Shown: piece after piece, positions 44,743 to 54,268 of the stretch
Numbering within the stretch: position 1 is the stretch's first letter
Layout: every line of letters starts with the position of its first letter
NCBI RefSeq assembly: GCF_030504645.1
Contig: NZ_JAUKWQ010000005.1
Span: 248,001-312,000 of the forward strand
Length of the DNA stretch: 64,000 nucleotides
Source of the DNA: Rhizobium oryzicola
GTDB lineage: Bacteria > Pseudomonadota > Alphaproteobacteria > Rhizobiales > Rhizobiaceae
Reading direction: 5' to 3'
The notes under the pieces: generated by a model
What the model saw: the letters and a program-made list of their open reading frames with translations, nothing else
What the model was told of the DNA's origin: nothing
The model's database searches: none
Made by a program: the position numbers and the translations under genes

Positions 44743-46584
44743 ATGGATACCAGCGGCCGCGCAGAGCAGAAGGAAGCCGATTTCAACGGCTTCGACCCTG
44801 AAAAACTTGAGGCATATGTGGTCAAGGATCCGCAGGCCATGGCCATGAACCTCGCGCGTGCGGTGGAAAACATGGGCAAGGCCGCCACCGAATGGCTCGG
44901 CCCCCGTGAGCGTGGTGAGCTGCTTGATTCGGTGGATCCGCTGACCGACCTCGTGAAGACGCTCAGCAAGGTCACCGAATACTGGATGTCGGAACCGCAG
45001 CGGACGCTGGAAGCGCAATCCCTGCTTCTTTCTTCCTATATGGGCATCTGGATGCGGACGCTGAGCCGCCTCTCCGGTGAAAACGTCGATCCGGAACCGC
45101 CGGAGCTTCTGAAGGACAAGCGATTCGCCGATGACGACTGGCGAAACAATCCCTTCTTCGCGTTCCTTCGGCAGGTGTATCAGGTAACCGCGGAATGGGC
45201 CGAGAAGCTGGTCGAGAAGGCCGATGGGCTGGACGAGCACACGCGCCAGAAGGCTGCCTTCTATGTGAAACAGGTCACGGCTGCCATTTCGCCAGCGAAT
45301 TTTGCGCTGACCAATCCGGAAGTCTATCGCGAAACCGTCTCCACCAACGGCGCCAATCTGGTGCAGGGTATGCGGATGTTTGCCGAGGACATTCGCGCCG
45401 GTCGCGGAGAACTGAGGCTTCGGCAGACCGATTACGAAAAGTTCGCCGTCGGCAAGAACCTTGCGCTGACGCCAGGCAAGGTCGTGGCACGCAGTGAGGT
45501 CTGCGAAGTTATCCAGTATACGCCGAGCACGGAAACGGTGCTCAAGCGCCCCTTGGTCATCGTGCCTCCCTGGATCAACAAGTTCTATATTCTGGATCTC
45601 AGCCCGCAGAAGAGCTTCATCAAGTGGTGCGTCGATCAGGGCCACACGGTCTTCGTAATTTCCTGGGTCAATCCGGATGCACGCCACGCCTCGCTCTCCT
45701 GGGAAGACTATATCCGCGACGGAATTGATTTCACCCTCGATACCGTGGAGCAGGCCACCGGAGAAAAGCAGGTCAATGCCATCGGCTATTGCGTGGGTGG
45801 AACGCTTTTGTCCGCTGCCCTTGCCGTCCACGCCAAGAGCCGCAAGAACCGCATCAAATCCGTCACTTTCTTCACCACGCAGGTGGATTTTACCTATGCG
45901 GGCGACTTGAAAGTCTTCGTGGATGAGGAGCAGCTGGAAGCCATTGAGAAGCAGATGAGTACGGCCGGTTTCCTGGCCGGATCGAAGATGGCGACCGCTT
46001 TCAACATGCTGCGCGCCTCCGAACTCATCTGGCCCTATGTCGTCAGCAACTACCTGAAGGGCAAGGAGCCGACCGCCTTCGACCTTCTCTACTGGAATTC
46101 CGATTCCACGCGCATGACCGCGGCGAACCATGCCTTCTACCTGCGCAATTGCTACCTCGAAAACCGCATGACCAAGGGCGAGATGGTACTGTTCGGCAAA
46201 AAGATTTCGCTCTCCGACGTAAAGATCCCGGTCTACAGCCTTGCGACGAAAGAGGACCATATCGCCCCTGCCCGTTCCGTGTTTCTGGGCTGCCAGTTCT
46301 TCGGCGGCCCGGTCGAATTCGTACTCAGCGGCTCCGGCCACATCGCGGGCGTGGTCAACCCGCCCGACAAGATGAAGTATCAGTACTGGACGAACGGCGC
46401 GCCCAAGGGAACGCTGGACGAATGGCTGGCGGATGCAACACAGACGCCGGGCTCTTGGTGGCCACACTGGCAGAACTGGATCGTTGCGCAGGACGACAAG
46501 AGCGTACCGGCACGCCAGCCCGGTGGCGGCGCGCTGGAACCGCTCGGCGATGCGCCCGGCACCTATGTGCTCGCACGCGACTGA
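44743..46584 (+). CDS. phaC: Class I poly(3-hydroxyalkanoate) synthase
   Basis: 613 residues from the ATG at 44743, spaced well from GGGGAGG; an in-frame ATG at 44716 precedes that site. Polymerises hydroxyacyl-CoA into storage granules. Catalytic triad: Cys350 in GYCVGG, Asp505 in EDHIAP, His533 in GSGHIAG. The N-terminal domain includes NPFFAFLRQVYQV as expected for class I. No phaA/phaB genes are nearby. It is divergent from the lipoprotein gene. Confidence 0.95.
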   Translation: MDTSGRAEQKEADFNGFDPEKLEAYVVKDPQAMAMNLARAVENMGKAATEWLGPRERGELLDSVDPLTDLVKTLSKVTEYWMSEPQRTLEAQSLLLSSYMGIWMRTLSRLSGENVDPEPPELLKDKRFADDDWRNNPFFAFLRQVYQVTAEWAEKLVEKADGLDEHTRQKAAFYVKQVTAAISPANFALTNPEVYRETVSTNGANLVQGMRMFAEDIRAGRGELRLRQTDYEKFAVGKNLALTPGKVVARSEVCEVIQYTPSTETVLKRPLVIVPPWINKFYILDLSPQKSFIKWCVDQGHTVFVISWVNPDARHASLSWEDYIRDGIDFTLDTVEQATGEKQVNAIGYCVGGTLLSAALAVHAKSRKNRIKSVTFFTTQVDFTYAGDLKVFVDEEQLEAIEKQMSTAGFLAGSKMATAFNMLRASELIWPYVVSNYLKGKEPTAFDLLYWNSDSTRMTAANHAFYLRNCYLENRMTKGEMVLFGKKISLSDVKIPVYSLATKEDHIAPARSVFLGCQFFGGPVEFVLSGSGHIAGVVNPPDKMKYQYWTNGAPKGTLDEWLADATQTPGSWWPHWQNWIVAQDDKSVPARQPGGGALEPLGDAPGTYVLARD

Positions 46585-46587
46585 GTG

Positions 46588-47304
46588 ATGGACTTTTCTC
46601 CTGCCCTGATCCCGGCGACGCTGGTGCGTCGCTATAAGCGTTTCCTGTTCGATGCCGTGCTCGATGACGGACGCGAGATCACCGGATCCTGCCCGAACAC
46701 CGGCTCGATGCGCGGGTTGACGACACCCGGCTCACGCATCTTCCTGTCTCAGCACGACAGCCCGACGCGCAGGTACCGGCATATGCTGGAAATGGTGGAA
46801 GCCGACGGTACGCTGGTCGGCATCAATACTGGCCTGCCGAACAGGCTGGCGGAGGAAGCAATACGACAGGGACTGATCCCGTCCCTTTCCGGCTACGAGC
46901 AGATCAAGCGCGAACAGCGCTACGGCGTGAACTCGCGCATCGACCTGCTGTTGCTGGACCCTGACCTTCGCGATGCTTATGTAGAGGTCAAGAACGTGCA
47001 TTTCATGCGCCGGCGAGGTCTCGCTGAGTTTCCCGATTCCGTGACCAGTCGCGGCGCAAAGCATCTGGATGAACTGGGCGACGTCGCGGAAAGCGGAAAG
47101 CGGGCGGTCATGCTATATGTGATCCAGCGAAACGACTGCGACAGGCTGCGCATTTGCGAAGAACTTGATCCGGCCTATGGCAGGGCGTATCGGAAGGCAA
47201 GACAGCGCGGCGTAGAAGCCTATGCCATCGCCTGCAGCGTATCTGCCGAAGCAATACGCCCGTTGCGGGTAATTGCCATGGACGAATCCGATATGCCTGC
47301 CTAA
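46588..47304 (+). CDS. sfsA: SfsA-family protein
   Basis: 238 residues from the ATG at 46588; a GTG one codon before is possible. RRYKRFLFDAVLDDGREITGSCPNTGSM, LVGINTGLPNRLAEEAI, VNSRIDLLLLD and DAYVEVKNVHFMRRRGLAEFPDSVTSRGAKHL match SfsA, which has a PD-(D/E)XK-like nuclease core and an OB-like N-terminus. Named for sugar fermentation stimulation in E. coli; the molecular role is unclear. It starts four bases after phaC. Confidence 0.9.
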   Translation: MDFSPALIPATLVRRYKRFLFDAVLDDGREITGSCPNTGSMRGLTTPGSRIFLSQHDSPTRRYRHMLEMVEADGTLVGINTGLPNRLAEEAIRQGLIPSLSGYEQIKREQRYGVNSRIDLLLLDPDLRDAYVEVKNVHFMRRRGLAEFPDSVTSRGAKHLDELGDVAESGKRAVMLYVIQRNDCDRLRICEELDPAYGRAYRKARQRGVEAYAIACSVSAEAIRPLRVIAMDESDMPA

Positions 47305-47333
47305 AAAAGCTGAGAAGAGACGAAAGCGATAAC

Positions 47334-48170
47334 ATGGTAACCTATATCGAGGCGGCATCCGCGCCCAAGAAGAACACGGGCGCAATCAGGCTTTACACGC
47401 AGGAAGACTTTGCCGGCATGCGCAAGGCCTGCCAGCTGACGGCCCGTTGCCTGGATGAACTGGCAGCCATCGTGAAGCCCGGCGTTACGACGAGCGCGAT
47501 CGACCGCTTCGTCTTCGAATTCGGCATGGACAATGGGGCGCTTCCCGCCACACTGAATTATCGCGGCTATAAATATTCCGTCTGCACCTCCATCAACCAT
47601 GTCGTCTGCCATGGCATGCCAGAAGACAAGCCGCTGCGCGAAGGCGACATCATCAACATCGACGTCACCTATATCGTCGATGGGTGGCATGGCGATTCCA
47701 GCCGTATGTATCCGGTCGGCACGGTGAAGCGGGCCGCAGAACGCCTGATGGAAGTGACCTATGAATGCCTGCTGCGCGGCATTGCCGCCGTCAAGCCCGG
47801 TGCCCGCACCGGTGCAATCGGCGAGGCGATCCAGACCTATGCCGAGGCCGAGCGCTGCTCCGTCGTTCGCGATTTCTGCGGCCACGGCGTTGGCCGTCTT
47901 TTCCACGATAGCCCCAACATCCTGCATTACGGCCGGGCCGATGAAGGGCCGGAACTGCGCGAAGGCATGATCTTCACCATCGAGCCGATGATCAACCTCG
48001 GCAAGCCGCATGTGAAGGTTCTGGCTGATGGCTGGACAGCCGTCACGCGCGACCGTTCGCTGTCGGCCCAGTACGAACATGCGGTTGGCGTTACCGCGAC
48101 GGGCTGCGAAGTCTTCACTCTGTCTCCAGGCGGGCTCGATCGTCCCGGCCTTCCGCCGCTCAACGGTTGA
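47334..48170 (+). CDS. map: Methionine aminopeptidase, type I
   Basis: 278 residues. Removes N-terminal methionine from nascent proteins. Metal-binding residues are in GDIINIDVTYIVDGWHGDSSRMY, FCGHGVGRLFHDSPNILHYG, GMIFTIEPMINLG and SAQYEHAVGVT. The N-terminus is somewhat extended compared with E. coli Map. radC begins three bases after its stop. Confidence 0.93.
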   Translation: MVTYIEAASAPKKNTGAIRLYTQEDFAGMRKACQLTARCLDELAAIVKPGVTTSAIDRFVFEFGMDNGALPATLNYRGYKYSVCTSINHVVCHGMPEDKPLREGDIINIDVTYIVDGWHGDSSRMYPVGTVKRAAERLMEVTYECLLRGIAAVKPGARTGAIGEAIQTYAEAERCSVVRDFCGHGVGRLFHDSPNILHYGRADEGPELREGMIFTIEPMINLGKPHVKVLADGWTAVTRDRSLSAQYEHAVGVTATGCEVFTLSPGGLDRPGLPPLNG

Positions 48171-48173
48171 CCC

Positions 48174-49007
48174 ATGACCCAGCCCCCGGCCTTGCCTAAG
48201 CCACCAGCCCACGCGCTTTCGGAGACCGATGATCTGTTTCGCGAAGAAGCCGACGAACGAGGCTTCTTTGCCGAGCAGCAAACCAAATCCTCGCGATCTA
48301 GGAAATTGCCACTTGAGACCAAGGACGACGAAAAGGTTGCGGACTATCACGGGCATCGTGACCGGCTTCGCAGCCGCTACCGCGAGAGCGGCGATACGGC
48401 GCTGGCCGACTACGAAATCCTGGAACTCATTCTCTTTCGCCTGATCCCAAGGCGCGACACCAAACCGATCGCCAAGGCGCTGATCAAGAAGTTCGGCACG
48501 CTGGCCGGTGTTTTTGGTGCGCCGGTGCAATTGTTGCAGGAAGTGAAGGGCGTTGGCGAAGCGGTGGCGCTTGACCTGAAACTGATCGCAACGGTCGGTC
48601 ATCGCATGCTGAAAAGCGAGATCAAGGGCAAGCAGGTGCTGTCCTCGTGGTCATCGGTCATCGACTATTGCCACGCCGCCATGGCCTACGAGTCCCGCGA
48701 GCAGTTCCGTATTCTCTTTCTCGACAAGCGCAATGCGTTGATCGCCGATGAAGTTCAGGGACATGGTACGGTCGACCATACCCCCGTCTATCCGCGCGAG
48801 GTGGTGCGGCGCGCTTTGGAATTGTCTGCGACCGCTATCATCCTAGTGCATAACCATCCATCCGGCGACCCCACTCCGTCGCGGGCGGACATTGAGATGA
48901 CGAAGACGATCATCGATACGGCGAAGCCACTCGGGATCACGGTTCACGATCACATCATCATCGGGAAGTCTGGCCATATCAGCATGAAGGGCCTGCGGCT
49001 CATCTGA
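48174..49007 (+). CDS. radC: RadC-family JAB-domain protein
   Basis: 277 residues. N-terminal UPF0758 helix-hairpin-helix region ([45 protein letters not shown]) and C-terminal JAMM metalloprotease-like site [18 protein letters not shown]. Historically named for DNA repair; the actual activity is uncertain. About 60 charged N-terminal residues are variable. Confidence 0.92.
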   Translation: MTQPPALPKPPAHALSETDDLFREEADERGFFAEQQTKSSRSRKLPLETKDDEKVADYHGHRDRLRSRYRESGDTALADYEILELILFRLIPRRDTKPIAKALIKKFGTLAGVFGAPVQLLQEVKGVGEAVALDLKLIATVGHRMLKSEIKGKQVLSSWSSVIDYCHAAMAYESREQFRILFLDKRNALIADEVQGHGTVDHTPVYPREVVRRALELSATAIILVHNHPSGDPTPSRADIEMTKTIIDTAKPLGITVHDHIIIGKSGHISMKGLRLI

Positions 49008-49025
49008 ACCGCAGACCGAGCTGAT

Positions 49026-50831
49026 TTACGCCACCTGCACGAAATGCCCCGATGACACTTCCCGGTATTCGCGCTGCGGCGGCTGATATCCATTGGGACG
49101 AACCGGGCTTTTCAACTCATCATTGGAGATGCCGCGACGGATACCGCGCCGCGCCGGATCGGGAACCGGAACCGCCGCCATCAGCTTCTTCGTATAGGGG
49201 TGCTGCGGGTTTTCGAAGACCGATGCGCGCGGACCAATCTCGACGATCTCACCGAGATACATGACCGCAACGCGATGGCTCACGCGCTCAACCACAGCCA
49301 TATCGTGACTGATGAACAGGAAGGCGAGATTCAGGCTTTCCTGCAAATCCAGCAGCAGATTGCAGACCTGCGCCTTAATGGAGACATCCAGCGCCGACAC
49401 ACTTTCATCCGCCACGATCACCTTCGGATCGAGCGACAGGGCACGGGCGATGGCGATGCGTTGGCGCTGGCCGCCGGAAAATTCATGCGGATAGCGGTTC
49501 ATCATGGCGCTGGAGAGACCGACGCGCTCCAGAAGATCCGCCGCCTTTTCCTGCGCCTGCCGCTTGGAGCCCATCTGGTGCTTGATGAAGGGTTCGGCCA
49601 CCGCCGCCCCAACGGTCATGCGCGGGTTGAGGCTGGAGAAGGGGTCCTGGAAGATCATCTGGATGCTCTTGCGCATACGCCGCAGGTCGCTTCCCCTGAG
49701 ATCCCGCACGTTGTAACCGTCGAGCTGGATCTGTCCGGACGTTGGTTCGATCAGTCGCATGATGGAGCGGCCGGTTGTCGACTTGCCGCAGCCGGATTCT
49801 CCGACCAGCGACAGCGTCTCGCCTTCGCGCAGATCGAAAGATACGTTCTCGACGGCATGGATCGCACCGGTCTGGCGGCTGAAGAGGCCCGAGCGGATTG
49901 CAAACCGAGTTACGAGGTTCTTCACCTCCAGGATCGGCCCCTTCTTAGACACGGTGTCCTTCTCCTCAGAAGGCTCTGTCGAAATCCCCGTCTTCACGTC
50001 CACGATCGGGAAGCGAAGCGGCAGCTTGCGGCCTTCCATGGAGCCCAGCTTCGGCACAGCCGACAAGAGCGCGCGCGTATAGGCGTGCTGGCCGCGATGG
50101 AAGATGTCGTCCGTCTTACCGGTCTCGACCGCTTCGCCGCGGAACATAACGATGGTGCGGTCTGAAATCTCTGCAACAACGCCCATGTCATGCGTGATGA
50201 AGAGAACCGACATACCCTCCTCTTCCTGCAGGACCTTGATCAGGTCGAGGATCTGGCCCTGTATGGTCACATCCAGTGCCGTGGTCGGCTCATCAGCAAT
50301 CAGAAGCTTCGGCTTTGAGGCCAGCGCCATGGCAATCATGACGCGCTGGCGCATGCCACCCGAGAACTGGTGGGGATATTCGTCGAAGCGACCCTTAGCA
50401 TTCGGGATACGAACCTTCTCGAGAAGGCGAATCGTCTCGTCACGTGCTTCAGCCGCCGTCATCCCCTTGTGGCGCGTCAGCACCTCGGAGATCTGCCGGC
50501 CGATGGTGAAGATCGGATTGAGCGATGTCATCGGCTCCTGAAAGATCATCGCCATCTCGTTACCGCGAACGGAACGCATCTCCTTCTCGGACAACGCCAC
50601 CAGATCGCGACCGTTGAGAAAGATCTTGCCGTCGATCCGGCTGGAATTGGCAGCCAGCAGCCGCATGATCGACAGTGACGTGACGCTTTTGCCGGAGCCG
50701 GACTCACCAACAATGGCGACTGTTTCACCGGCACCCACATCAAAGGAGATATCGCGAACGACCGACTTCCATTGGCCATCGACCCGGAAGGACGTGGTGA
50801 GGTTTTTGACGGAAAGAACTGGAGTGCTCAT
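49026..50831 (-). CDS. Fused double ATP-binding protein of a Dpp/GsiA-type transporter
   Basis: 601 residues joining two ATPase domains, as in GsiA. Domain 1 has Walker [24 protein letters not shown] and LLIADEPTTALD; domain 2 (from about residue 305) has [37 protein letters not shown] and VIVADESVSALD. The start at 50831 overlaps the stop of the DUF1028 gene as ATGA; the longer frame is rejected. It is the last gene of the operon and powers the permeases at 53393-55212. Confidence 0.93.
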   Translation of the reverse strand: MSTPVLSVKNLTTSFRVDGQWKSVVRDISFDVGAGETVAIVGESGSGKSVTSLSIMRLLAANSSRIDGKIFLNGRDLVALSEKEMRSVRGNEMAMIFQEPMTSLNPIFTIGRQISEVLTRHKGMTAAEARDETIRLLEKVRIPNAKGRFDEYPHQFSGGMRQRVMIAMALASKPKLLIADEPTTALDVTIQGQILDLIKVLQEEEGMSVLFITHDMGVVAEISDRTIVMFRGEAVETGKTDDIFHRGQHAYTRALLSAVPKLGSMEGRKLPLRFPIVDVKTGISTEPSEEKDTVSKKGPILEVKNLVTRFAIRSGLFSRQTGAIHAVENVSFDLREGETLSLVGESGCGKSTTGRSIMRLIEPTSGQIQLDGYNVRDLRGSDLRRMRKSIQMIFQDPFSSLNPRMTVGAAVAEPFIKHQMGSKRQAQEKAADLLERVGLSSAMMNRYPHEFSGGQRQRIAIARALSLDPKVIVADESVSALDVSIKAQVCNLLLDLQESLNLAFLFISHDMAVVERVSHRVAVMYLGEIVEIGPRASVFENPQHPYTKKLMAAVPVPDPARRGIRRGISNDELKSPVRPNGYQPPQREYREVSSGHFVQVA

Positions 50832-51586
50832 CGCGGTACCCACGGCGTTGCATAGGAGGCGGAGGCGCGACCGGCGGCGACCCGCTCGGCTTCCAGTTCG
50901 GCAATCTTTCGGTCAATTTCACTGCGGTCAATCATGCCATGCGGGTTCTGCCGCGTCGGCATGGTCTCGGCCACATGCAGGTAACGCTCCTGCGCCACCC
51001 GGTAGAGCCGCCACAACTCGTTTAGCGGATCGGCATGGTCGTCGGCGTGGATGCGAAGCCAGGGATAATCCTGGTCACGATAGATGACCAGCGCCGCCGA
51101 TTGCTTGCCGCGCTTGTCACCACCAGCCGCCTCGCCGGCCTCCATCGCGCCGAGCAGGCGTTCGGCAAAGGACGCTTTCGCAAGATCCTTATAAGCCTTC
51201 AGCGTCTTCTCGATGACCTGCGGACCGGCCAGCATGTTGCCGGCAACCGAGACGTTGTCATCCACCAGATGCCCTGCCCAATCGATACATTTCTCGCCGG
51301 TAAAGGCCGCATTACGCCCTTGGGCATCAATCAAGTGCATCTGCCGCTGCTGAGAACCATCATCCCGCGACGTAACAGTCGCGATGATCTCCTCGGGAGA
51401 CTTCCCCTCGCCCAGCATGGCAAGGCCGTCCGTACCGTAGAGCGGGCTGACGAAGGCCTGCGTGGCAACGGCACCAACCCGACCGCGGATATGGGGCACG
51501 GCGCAGCCAACCGCAAAGAAGCGGCTGGCGACAGCAACGGCCAGGTGGCCGGTTTCGGGATCACGGGCAACGATAGACCAGGTCAT
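50828..51586 (-). CDS. DUF1028-family Ntn-hydrolase-like protein
   Basis: 252 residues. N-terminus MTWSIVARDPETGHLAVAVASRFFAVGCAVPHI and AVATQAFVSPLYG match DUF1028, which has an Ntn-hydrolase-like fold. It starts three bases after the gamma-glutamyltransferase gene and overlaps the ATPase. Such genes commonly neighbour peptide transporters and gamma-glutamyltransferases; a peptidase or amidase role is likely but unproven. Confidence 0.85.
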   Translation of the reverse strand: MTWSIVARDPETGHLAVAVASRFFAVGCAVPHIRGRVGAVATQAFVSPLYGTDGLAMLGEGKSPEEIIATVTSRDDGSQQRQMHLIDAQGRNAAFTGEKCIDWAGHLVDDNVSVAGNMLAGPQVIEKTLKAYKDLAKASFAERLLGAMEAGEAAGGDKRGKQSAALVIYRDQDYPWLRIHADDHADPLNELWRLYRVAQERYLHVAETMPTRQNPHGMIDRSEIDRKIAELEAERVAAGRASASYATPWVPR

Positions 51587-51589
51587 GGC

Positions 51590-53374
51590 TCAGCGTCCTA
51601 CGGCATAGGCCTGCATCAGGCGCGGCGTGGCAGCCGCGCGCAGCAGACCATCGGCATCACGACGGGCGGCGGTCAGGCGACCGACACTCCAGTTTTCCGC
51701 AACGGTAATCTTGTGGCCCCGACGGCGCAGTTCGGCGATCGTGGTCTCGCCGAAACCAGCTTCCACCATGATGTGGCCGGGCTCCGACGTGCGGGGATAG
51801 AAGGAGCCGGGGAAATGCGTGGTGTGGAACAGCGGCATGTCGATCGCTGCCTGCAGGTTCTTGCCATGATGGGCATAGCGCAGGAAGAAGGGCAGTTGCC
51901 ACTGATCCTGCTGGTCGCCGCCCGGTGTGCCGAAGGCAAGCGTCGGTCTGCCCTGATAGAGCGCCAGCGATGGGGTGAGCGTCGTGCGCGGGCGCTTGCC
52001 CGGCTCCAGCGAGGTGGGAAGCCCTGGCTTCAGCCAGAACATCTGGGCGCGGGAATTGAGCGGGAAACCGAGGCCGGGAATGACTGGCGACGACTGCAGC
52101 CAACCGCCGGATGGCGTGGTGGACACCATGTTGCCCCAGCGATCGATGACGTCGATATGGACGGTATCGCCCTTCTTTTCAGAGAGATGCGCCATGGTGG
52201 GTTCATAGACGGAACCCTTGCCGGAGAATTCCGCCAGCATGGCCATGGTCAGGTCGCGCTGGTTCTCGTATCCGGGCAGAGTACCGGGGCGCAGCTCGAA
52301 GGAAGCTTCCGCCCCGATCAGCTTGCGACGTTCATCATTATAGGCGTCTGTCAGAAGCTGGCCGGTCGGGATCTGCCCGAATTCCGGATCGCCGTAATAA
52401 ACCTCGCGGTCGGCGAAGGCGAGCTTCATGGCTTCCACGACATGGTGGACGAAATCCGGGCCAGCCGGGTCCATCGCATTGATATCGAAGCCCTTCAACA
52501 GCGCCAGCGACTGGAGCAGAACCGGCCCCTGCCCCCAGCCCGGCGTCTTGGCCACCGTCCAGTCATGATAGTCGTAGGTCTGCGGCGCCTCGATCGTCGC
52601 CTGCCAATTGGCCATATCGTCAGCGGTCAGCACGGCCTTGTGCTTGATGCCGCTCGCATCCATCACTTCTGCCGTGTCGAGATAGCGCTGGATCGCCTCG
52701 GCCACGAAGCCGCGATAGAAGGCATCGCGCGCCGCCTGGATTTGTTCGTCGCGCCCAGATTTCGCTTCCGCTTCCGCGATGATGCGCTTCCAGGTTTCGG
52801 CGAGAAGTGGATTGCGGAAATTCGAATGCGGCTCAGGTGCAACGCCGCCCGGCAGCCAGGTATCAAATGAGGTCGGCCATTCCTTCTCAAAGAAATCCTT
52901 GAGGCCCTTGATGGTGGCGGAGACGCGCGGCAACACCGGATGGCCATTTTCCGCGTAATAGATGGCGGGCTCGAGAACCTCGCGCACCGACATGGTACCG
53001 TATTCCCGGAGCATCAGCATCCAGCCATCAAAGGCGCCCGGAATGACCGTCGCGAGAAGGCCATCGCCGGGAATAAGCTTCAGGCCTTCCGAAGTATAGT
53101 GCTCGATGGTGGCGCCTGCAGGGGCTGGTCCCTGCGCGCAAATCACCTCCACCTTGTCCTTCTTGGCGGAATAGATGACGGCCGGCATATCTCCGCCCGG
53201 ACCGCACAGATGCGGTTCGACGATCTGCAGCACGAAGCCGGTGGCGACCGCTGCATCAAATGCATTGCCGCCCTTTTCCAGAATGCTCATGCCGACGGCA
53301 GAGGCAATCCAGTGGGTGGAGGTAACGACGCCGAAGGTGCCGAGGATTTCGGGGCGCGTGGTGAACTCTGTCAT
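51590..53374 (-). CDS. Gamma-glutamyltransferase-family protein
   Basis: 594 residues, no obvious signal peptide, so probably cytoplasmic. N-terminal MSILEKGGNAFDAAVATGFVLQIVEPHLCGPGGD and the auto-cleavage Thr404 in GDTVHIDVIDRWGNMVS are conserved; GKRPRTTLTPSLAL and GTPGGDQQ complete the small subunit. Members hydrolyse gamma-glutamyl bonds (glutathione and conjugates) or cephalosporin side chains. It lies inside a peptide transporter operon, so it probably degrades what that imports. Confidence 0.88.
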   Translation of the reverse strand: MTEFTTRPEILGTFGVVTSTHWIASAVGMSILEKGGNAFDAAVATGFVLQIVEPHLCGPGGDMPAVIYSAKKDKVEVICAQGPAPAGATIEHYTSEGLKLIPGDGLLATVIPGAFDGWMLMLREYGTMSVREVLEPAIYYAENGHPVLPRVSATIKGLKDFFEKEWPTSFDTWLPGGVAPEPHSNFRNPLLAETWKRIIAEAEAKSGRDEQIQAARDAFYRGFVAEAIQRYLDTAEVMDASGIKHKAVLTADDMANWQATIEAPQTYDYHDWTVAKTPGWGQGPVLLQSLALLKGFDINAMDPAGPDFVHHVVEAMKLAFADREVYYGDPEFGQIPTGQLLTDAYNDERRKLIGAEASFELRPGTLPGYENQRDLTMAMLAEFSGKGSVYEPTMAHLSEKKGDTVHIDVIDRWGNMVSTTPSGGWLQSSPVIPGLGFPLNSRAQMFWLKPGLPTSLEPGKRPRTTLTPSLALYQGRPTLAFGTPGGDQQDQWQLPFFLRYAHHGKNLQAAIDMPLFHTTHFPGSFYPRTSEPGHIMVEAGFGETTIAELRRRGHKITVAENWSVGRLTAARRDADGLLRAAATPRLMQAYAVGR

Positions 53375-53392
53375 GGTCTTTGCCTTTGAAGA

Positions 53393-54268
53393 TCAGTGTT
53401 CGCGGGGGTCCAGCGCATCGCGCAGTCCATCCCCCAGCAGATTGAATCCGATAACGACGAGGAAGATCGCGGCCCCCGGCCACATCGCCATCCATGGCGC
53501 CTGGCTCAGGAAATTCTTCGCGACATTCAGCATGGAACCCCAGCTCGCCGCCGGTGGCTGCTGGCCAAGCCCGAGGAAGGAGAGGCTTGCCTCCGCGATG
53601 ATCGCAGTCGCAACCGTCAGCGTCGCCTGCACAATGATGGGGGCTGTGACATTGGGCAGGATGTAGCGGCTCATGATATCGACATGACCGAGCCCGACAG
53701 ACCGTGCGCCTTCGACGAAATCCTCCTGCTTCACGGCCAGCACCTGTCCACGCGTCAGCCGCACGAAGATCGGCATGGCGGTGAGACCAATCGAGATCAT
53801 CGCGTTGGTGAGGCTGGGGCCAAGGAAGGCGGCCAGTGCAATCGCCATGATCAGGAAGGGCATGGCAAGCAGGGCTTCGGTGATGCGGGAGATGACCAGA
53901 TCCACCCAGCCGCCGAAATAACCGGCAAGGATGCCGAAGGGAACGCCGATGACCACGGCGAGCGTGACCGAAAAGATACCGGCCATCAGCGAGGCCCGCG
54001 CCCCCCAGACCATGCGGGACAGGATATCGCGGCCAAGATCATCGGTGCCCAGCCAATGGGCGGCCGATGGTGCCTTGCGAATGGCGGACCAGCTGGTGGC
54101 AACGGGATCGGGGATCGGCAGGATCGGCGCGCAGATCGCGAGGATCGCGAAGAAGCCGATAATGATCAGCCCCGCCGTCGCGCTGCGGCTAGCCTTCAGC
54201 TTGCGCCACGCGCGATTGCCCTCGCGCTTCTCGGCAACGACCGGAGATGTTTGTTCGATCGCGGTCAT
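53393..54268 (-). CDS. ABC transporter permease, DppC/GsiD type
   Basis: 291 residues from the ATG at 54268, which overlaps the DppB-type stop as ATGA; the longer frame is rejected. HWLGTDDLGRDILSRMVWGARASL, VKQEDFVEGARSVGLGHVDIMSRYILPNVTAPIIVQ and LLGDGLRDALDPREH match DppC. It is an inner-membrane part of the peptide importer. Confidence 0.92.
   Translation of the reverse strand: MTAIEQTSPVVAEKREGNRAWRKLKASRSATAGLIIIGFFAILAICAPILPIPDPVATSWSAIRKAPSAAHWLGTDDLGRDILSRMVWGARASLMAGIFSVTLAVVIGVPFGILAGYFGGWVDLVISRITEALLAMPFLIMAIALAAFLGPSLTNAMISIGLTAMPIFVRLTRGQVLAVKQEDFVEGARSVGLGHVDIMSRYILPNVTAPIIVQATLTVATAIIAEASLSFLGLGQQPPAASWGSMLNVAKNFLSQAPWMAMWPGAAIFLVVIGFNLLGDGLRDALDPREH

Noticed and set aside
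44619..44975. Longer start for the SHOCT lipoprotein
   Set aside because: It would overlap phaC on the opposite strand and bury the lipobox signal more than 100 residues inside the protein.
44707..46467. 586-codon minus-strand open frame opposite phaC
   Set aside because: It lies wholly inside phaC, which has its full catalytic triad, and it shows no family features.
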